Shown here piece by piece: positions 57,333-60,000 of a stretch of DNA of 60,000 bases. The notes beneath the pieces were generated by a model. The model made no database searches. It saw only the letters and a list, made by a program, of their open reading frames with translations, and had not been told where the DNA came from. Numbering within the stretch: the first letter of the stretch is position 1; every line of letters begins with the position of its first letter. The DNA comes from Owenia fusiformis (Eukaryota; Annelida; Polychaeta; Sabellida; Oweniidae): the NCBI GenBank assembly GCA_903813345.2, contig CAIIXF020000009.1:7374030-7434029 (forward strand), given 5' to 3'. The translations under genes and the position numbers were made by a program.

Positions 57333-58707
57333 GACCCCTGTGAATGATAGTCAAAATACATGTAACATTTCCACATACTTTCATGTACAGTTTAATGAAA
57401 AAATATGAACAAGTCATGCACATTTTTACTCAATAAGATTGAAACAACTATGTTTGTTTCTGTTTTTGTTATTGTAATATTTTTATAATTGTCAAACAAT
57501 GACGTTCACAGTAGCTGCCCCAAAAGCTGAATAACTTTGCTAATTCTAACCCAATTTTGAATCTGTTGTCTCTCGAATGTTGCCTCTATCTTCCACTCAT
57601 CAAATAAAGGTCAAAACTATGCACACATTCTGTCATTCGGCCTAAGTTCTAATATATATGTTGCTAAACTGGGATATTCTGAACAAAAATAGATTGATGA
57701 CGTCACAATTTATGCAAATTAGCTAATTTGCATAATTGAATATTGTAATCGTACAGGAAATTTTATAAGGTTTAATTTGATACCAATATCATTTCTATAG
57801 ACCAAATAATGACAAAGCTACAAACACTTTAAACGTCCATGGTAAGATGTCTGAATATAATTGTGAAATAATGACATTCACAGTAGCTGCCTCGAAAGTT
57901 TAATAACTTTGGCAATACTGATCCAATTTTGAATCTGTTTTCACTTTTATGTTGCTTATACATTCTTCCTATAGTCTAAAGGACCAAACTTTGCCAAAAT
58001 TCAGACATACAGCCTAAGTTCTAATAGATATGTTGCTATAATCGAAAATTCTGAATCAAAAATTGATTGATGACATCACAATTTATGCAAATTAACTAAC
58101 TTGCATAATTGAATATCATTACTTTATGAGAAATTTAATTAGGTTTAATTTGATACCAATATCGTCTCTATAGACCAAATAATGACAAAGCTACAAATGA
58201 TTTAAGATTCCAAGGTAAGATGTCTATAGATGCGTAACCATGGTAACGGAATGCTACAATACAGAGCAACCAATGAGAGTTTGCAAGGGCATCCGGCAAA
58301 AAATTGATCCTCAAAGTGTTACCTTTCAAAAAAGTATGGATGCCATAAATTAACAGAGACCGACACGTTGGGTAAATTTTTTGAAACGATAGAGAGGCAT
58401 GGGTCTCTAACTATGGGACGAGGACCGGGAGAAGTCCATGGTTCTTAATAGACCGCACTGATAGCAATGCTCAACACTCAGCATAAACATAGGCCTATAA
58501 TTTAGAGTTTTCACAACCTAAACGTAAACGGAAAGTATGCATTTGTATGGGGTAGGCATTGCAATTGAATTTGCTAACTTTATTTAACAAAAAATTGAAA
58601 CGTTTCTTCAGGTACTCTCCAATTGAAATAACACAGGAGGCGAAAAATGATTGTATTGGAAATGACGTTTCCATCAATATTATAAGTTATTTCATCGCAG
58701 GTTAAGT

Positions 58708-59290
58708 AAAGCCCGGTAAACACCAATGGGGCAAGTTGGGACCTCCATAGACTTAAAGCCCGGTAAACACCAATGGGGCAAGTTGGGACCTCCATAGACT
58801 TAACATTGCGTGGGACCTCATGGGACCTTTTGGGATTTTGCCCCATGAAGTCCGTGGGACTCCATGGGACTTCGTGGGATTTTGCCCCATCTTGCCCCAT
58901 CGAGTCCCACGAGGTCCCATGAGGTCCCATGAAGTCCCACGTGGGACTCGGTGGGACTCGATGGGGCAAGATGGGGCAAAATCCCACGGAGTCCCATGGA
59001 GTCCCATCGAGAATGAACATGTTCATTCTTTCCATGGGGCATCGTGGGATTTCGGTCATATGACGTGTTGTGCGAAGCCCGACATACACCAATGGGGCAC
59101 GGTGGGATTTGATGGGACTCCATGGGGCTTGATGGGACTCCATGGGGCACGATGGGGCAAAGTCATCAAGGTCAAATCACTCAAATGGGACTTCGTGGGA
59201 TTCGATGGGGCAAATTGGGATTCGATGGGGCAAGATGGGACTCGATGGGGCAAGTGGGATTTTGCCCCATTGGTGTATACCGGGCTTAAA
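58708..59290. repeat. Palindromic element of CCATGGGAC / GTCCCATGG words
   Basis: The outer ends AAGCCCGGTAAACACCAATG and CATTGGTGTATACCGGGCTT are inverted repeats. The left end unit (47 bp) is tandemly doubled. The interior (58800-59280) is composed almost entirely of TGGGACTCCATGGGGCAA-like words in both orientations, with the exact 18-bp palindrome GAATGAACATGTTCATTC at 59011-59028 in the middle. Overlapping open frames on both strands are by-products of the repeats. It is strikingly GC-rich for the region. Confidence 0.88.
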
Positions 59291-59409
59291 TAAAAATTCA
59301 AACGTAAAGAGGCTTTAACACTTAGTTGAATGGGGGAGCTAAGGTTGCCAAACTTATGGAGGGGAGTGTACCATCTCTTGCCCCAACTGCAAATTCGGTT
59401 TCTTCCCAG

Positions 59410-59626
59410 GTGCCCCGCAAATCCTTTCATTTGTTTAATGTTGGCAGCTGATTGCTATAACAATGGTTCCAGAGAGCAACTACAAACTCGCCTATCAACT
59501 AAACTCGGAAAATTGATGTCTGGAAAAGAGGTCACACAAGACAAAGATATTCTTGGCGAACTTGAAGCTATCAAATCAATGGAGATGTCCAAAATATCTA
59601 AAGACATTGAATATGATTCACAATAA
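59410..59626 (+). CDS. Probable 3'-terminal coding exon of an unidentified gene
   Basis: A strong acceptor (TTCGGTTTCTTCCCAG, ending 59409) is followed by one base and then 72 codons including the TAA. The translation begins CPANPFICLMLAADC and is then charged and helical (SREQLQTRLSTKLGKLMSGK, ending SKDIEYDSQ). An AATAAA lies about 45 bases after the stop and another shortly after. No domain recognised. Upstream exons were not found; the palindromic element just upstream would lie in the intron. A retained transposon fragment is the alternative. Confidence 0.45.
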
Positions 59627-60000
59627 TTACAATAATCAGAGTTTATTCAAATAATTTAATGAATTTTCAATAAATATGGATTATAAATAAACCATTTATA
59701 AACGTCTGTACATTTCGTAACGTATGAGTACCTATTTCATTACTACATTCATTAAAATAAAAACAAGATAAATGACGGGTTTACAGTCATTTTCATATAG
59801 TAATCATATCTCTATTTCGGTGAAAGTATTGAGTTCATACTCAAAAATAAATTTTGAAAATATGCAATTGCTGTATCGATTTAAAGTAGTCAAGTCGGTA
59901 TCGGGACTCTGTTGTCGAAGTCGGTGAAAGTAAAAAAGGTCTATTAGGCCAAGACTTCCTTTCGACAAATTTCGTGCAAAACCACGATTGACATTGTATG
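59627..60000. other. AT-rich right edge with poly(A) signals
   Basis: TCAATAAATATGG at about 59669 and ATAAATAAACC shortly after could end the transcript of the preceding exon. Beyond that I recognise nothing. Confidence 0.45.

Larger units (their letters stand above)
52077..58413. mobile_element. Giant foldback element, 6.3 kb with about 1.08-kb inverted arms
   Basis: The left arm (52077-53150) begins TAGTTAGAGACCCATGCCTC; the right arm (57333-58413) ends with its reverse complement. The outermost 300 bp look about 95% identical. Each arm contains two diverged direct copies of a unit of about 355 bp (each with ATGCAAATTAGCTAATTTGC-like and TTTGTCATTATTTGGTCTAT words). The 4.2-kb centre holds other elements and no transposase I can recognise. 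No clear target duplication was found. Confidence 0.83.

Noticed and set aside
58580-59293. Open frames of 84-187 codons on both strands rich in Pro, Ser and His or in Gly, Trp and Asp.
   Set aside because: They overlap each other on both strands and are produced by the short palindromic words of the repeat element.

Overview
This 60 kb window is eukaryotic nuclear DNA: AT-rich, gene-poor, full of interspersed repeats, with coding exons bounded by consensus GT/AG splice sites. A modular Ig/DB/FN3 protein, an RWD-RBR ubiquitin ligase pair and abundant Tc1/mariner-type and foldback elements suggest an invertebrate. Several dispersed repeats remind me of marine invertebrates such as echinoderms, hemichordates or molluscs. 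The species cannot be fixed from sequence alone.

Left third (239-19496, minus strand). One large multi-exon gene reads right to left and leaves the window at its left edge. I could phase 16 coding exons, giving 808 codons: a signal peptide, one Ig-like domain, then three repeats of the order DB-DB-FN3, then a Ser/Thr/Pro-rich linker. DB modules are six-cysteine domains best known from nematode Ig/FN3/DB proteins. Nearly every domain boundary is a phase-1 intron. Introns hold a 39-bp minisatellite, several MITE families, a frameshifted relic of a Crypton/DUF3504-type protein (about 9.6 kb) and a palindromic mariner derivative (14.4-15.4 kb).

Middle (19.5-37.9 kb). I find no convincing protein gene here. 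It is a graveyard of mobile DNA: long hairpins, a tRNA-like SINE-type promoter, a 476-bp inverted-repeat element, a young-looking element with perfect 54-bp terminal repeats and a perfect 10-bp target duplication (30368-31267) set inside a mariner relic, and a 2-kb TIR element with a 1.1-kb deleted mariner copy inside it.

Right of centre (37978-45104, plus strand). Two tandem paralogues with intronless coding regions, 560 and 577 codons, encode RNF14-type RBR E3 ubiquitin ligases (RWD, RING1, IBR, catalytic RING2). Both carry a second RING2-like module at the C terminus with exactly the same ligand spacing up to the conserved histidine, but asparagine in place of the catalytic cysteine. A degenerate minisatellite split by a mariner-type insertion lies between them.

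Right third (45.1-60 kb). Mostly repeats: a 28-bp array split by a 0.93-kb insertion, a giant 6.3-kb inverted-repeat structure with arms of about 1.08 kb (52077-58413) holding further nested elements, and a palindromic GGGAC-rich element (58.7-59.3 kb). A probable terminal coding exon of an unidentified plus-strand gene lies at 59410-59626.

The two well-supported loci act in different places. The left gene is predicted to make a secreted or cell-surface adhesion or receptor-type protein. The RNF14-like pair is predicted to make intracellular ubiquitin ligases that receive ubiquitin from an E2 on a RING2 cysteine. I see no sign of functional linkage.
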